A DNA stretch of 64,000 bases from Nonomuraea sp. SYSU D8015 (GTDB taxonomy: Bacteria > Actinomycetota > Actinomycetes > Streptosporangiales > Streptosporangiaceae). The notes beneath the pieces are model-generated. The model did not search any database and was not told the origin of the DNA. It saw only the letters and a program-made list of their open reading frames with translations. Positions 62,984 to 64,000 of the stretch are shown in pieces. Positions within the stretch are counted from its first letter, which is position 1. Each line of letters opens with the position of its first letter. The DNA lies in the NCBI RefSeq assembly GCF_008065375.1, contig NZ_VJYI01000002.1, positions 1,178,001-1,242,000 on the forward strand, given 5' to 3'. A program made the translations under genes and the position numbers.

Positions 62984-64000
62984 ATGGTCGACGCCTGGAA
63001 CCGGTTACGTACGGCCGCTCCGCGCAGTGCCACGGCACTGATCGCCGACAGCGCGTTGGGTGCGCTGTTCCTGGTCCTGCTCCTGGTCGAACGGCTGGTG
63101 GTCGCTCCCCTGCCGGTCGCGAGCCTCCCGGTCGCCCTCACCAGTGGCCTGGGCATCGCGGTCGGCCTGGCTCTGCGGCGCCGCACGCCCCTCGCGGCAT
63201 TCGTCCTCGGCTCGACGGCACTCCTCTTCGGCGTCCTGGTCACGCCCCCCAGCGTGCTCGCACCGTACGCGAACCAGATCGGTGTGTACTCCGTCGGCCT
63301 GCACGCGACGCGACGGCGGGCCCACTCGGGACTGATCGTCATGATCATCTGTATCGCCGGCTACTTCGCCGCCGTCCAGCCCACGCCCCGGCCCGCGTCC
63401 ATCGGCGGTGTGGTGTTCGTGTGGGTGCTGGCCTGGCTGGTCGGGTACGGCGCGGCCAGGCGGCGCGAGGAGCAACTCGCCGCCCGGCGGCTGATGCGGC
63501 GCCAGGCCGTCGCCGAGGAGCGGGCCCGCATCGCCCGCGAACTGCATGACCTGGTCGGGCACACGGTCAACCTCATGCTGGTGCAGGCCGGGGCAGGACG
63601 GCGGGTGCTCGACCGCGACCCCGCCAAGGCACGGGAACTCCTGGCAGGCATCGAGCAGACCGGCCGCGCCGCACTCACCGAGCTGGACCGGGTCCTCGGC
63701 GTGCTGCGCCGCGACAGCCAGGAGGGCGACGGCGAGGCAGGCGACGGCGAGGCGGGCGCGCCCGGGCTCGCTGACCTGCCTGCCCTGGCCGAGCGCATGA
63801 CGAAGGCCGGAATCGGAGTCCGGGTCCGGCTCGACCCCGCACTGCCGGAGCTGCCCCGTAGCCTGGATCTCTCGGCGTACCGGATCGTCCAGGAGACCCT
63901 CACGAACGCGCTCAAGCACGGCGACGCGACGTCCGCCACCGTCACCGTCCGCCGCGACGGCGGCTCACTCGACATCGACGTGCGCGACGACGGGCACGGG
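62984..64000 (+). CDS. NarL-family sensor histidine kinase (cut by window end)
   Basis: The first 339 residues are present. Five or six membrane helices (about 18-155, no extracellular domain) precede the HisKA_3 box RIARELHDLVGHTVNLMLVQ (His188) and the start of the HATPase domain (RIVQETLTNALKHG, VRDDGHG). The G boxes continue past the window. An acidic repeat EGDGEAGDGEAGA sits in the linker. A NarL-type response regulator is expected downstream. Confidence 0.92.
   Translation, partial: MVDAWNRLRTAAPRSATALIADSALGALFLVLLLVERLVVAPLPVASLPVALTSGLGIAVGLALRRRTPLAAFVLGSTALLFGVLVTPPSVLAPYANQIGVYSVGLHATRRRAHSGLIVMIICIAGYFAAVQPTPRPASIGGVVFVWVLAWLVGYGAARRREEQLAARRLMRRQAVAEERARIARELHDLVGHTVNLMLVQAGAGRRVLDRDPAKARELLAGIEQTGRAALTELDRVLGVLRRDSQEGDGEAGDGEAGAPGLADLPALAERMTKAGIGVRVRLDPALPELPRSLDLSAYRIVQETLTNALKHGDATSATVTVRRDGGSLDIDVRDDGHG

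Overview
The window is very GC-rich DNA with GTG and TTG starts, start/stop overlaps (ATGA, GTGA, TGATG), several probable leaderless genes, many TetR/LacI/GntR/MarR/ROK regulators, NarL-type two-component systems, Tat-exported enzymes and secreted polysaccharide-active enzymes. This fits a soil filamentous actinomycete. Protein flavour suggests Streptosporangiaceae (Nonomuraea-like), but that is an inference. No rRNA, tRNA, CRISPR array, phage module or complete insertion sequence was seen.

Layout. 0-10 kb: an unrecognised protein, a membrane-anchored AA10 lytic polysaccharide monooxygenase, an FAD aromatic hydroxylase behind a large palindrome, a cold-shock protein, an anti-sigma-type ATPase, a DUF574 methyltransferase, a VOC protein divergent from a GntR regulator, a DUF1062 protein, an amidohydrolase and a CAP-domain exoprotein. 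10-17 kb: a LacI regulator convergent with a secreted GH5-ricin glycosidase, a DoxX protein, a decayed MmyB-type regulator, a threonine-aldolase-like enzyme, and an ECF sigma factor coupled to a membrane partner. 17.6-27.6 kb: the most distinctive block, nine genes on one strand. They encode a CUT1 sugar importer without ATPase, a carboxylesterase, a ROK regulator, a pyranose-oxidase/C-glycoside-3-oxidase-like GMC enzyme, a deaminase-fold protein, a sugar isomerase/epimerase-like TIM barrel and a 2-oxoglutarate-Fe(II) oxygenase. They look like one pathway for import and oxidative breakdown of an acylated glycoside or glycoconjugate. 27.6-43 kb: a TetR/membrane pair, a CGNR regulator with a paired SMR transporter, an NmrA-like reductase, a secreted S33 peptidase, a tandem-module histidine kinase with response regulator and ABC/FtsX exporter, and a TetR-controlled P450/membrane protein/multicopper oxidase operon. 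43-51 kb: an accessory zone with several gene remnants (maltokinase-cap protein, TetR, membrane protein, M55 peptidase), a lower-GC DUF4386 gene, and a MarR-MFS-P450 unit. 51-64 kb: a large membrane protein with C-x4-C repeats, a secreted leucine-rich-repeat/AbfB protein, hydrolases, a TetR-regulated lipase pair, a possible group II intron end, a GH16 enzyme, a methyltransferase, and a NarL-family kinase cut by the window end.

Themes. Polysaccharide and glycoside use recurs (LPMO, GH5, GH16, AbfB, the 17.6-27.6 kb block, and a perfect CelR/CebR-type box at 4817-4830). Regulation is mostly local: regulators usually sit beside a palindrome and their targets. Two strong operators, at 2309-2354 and 45761-45807, lack an intact neighbouring regulator; beside the second lies the remnant of a TetR gene.
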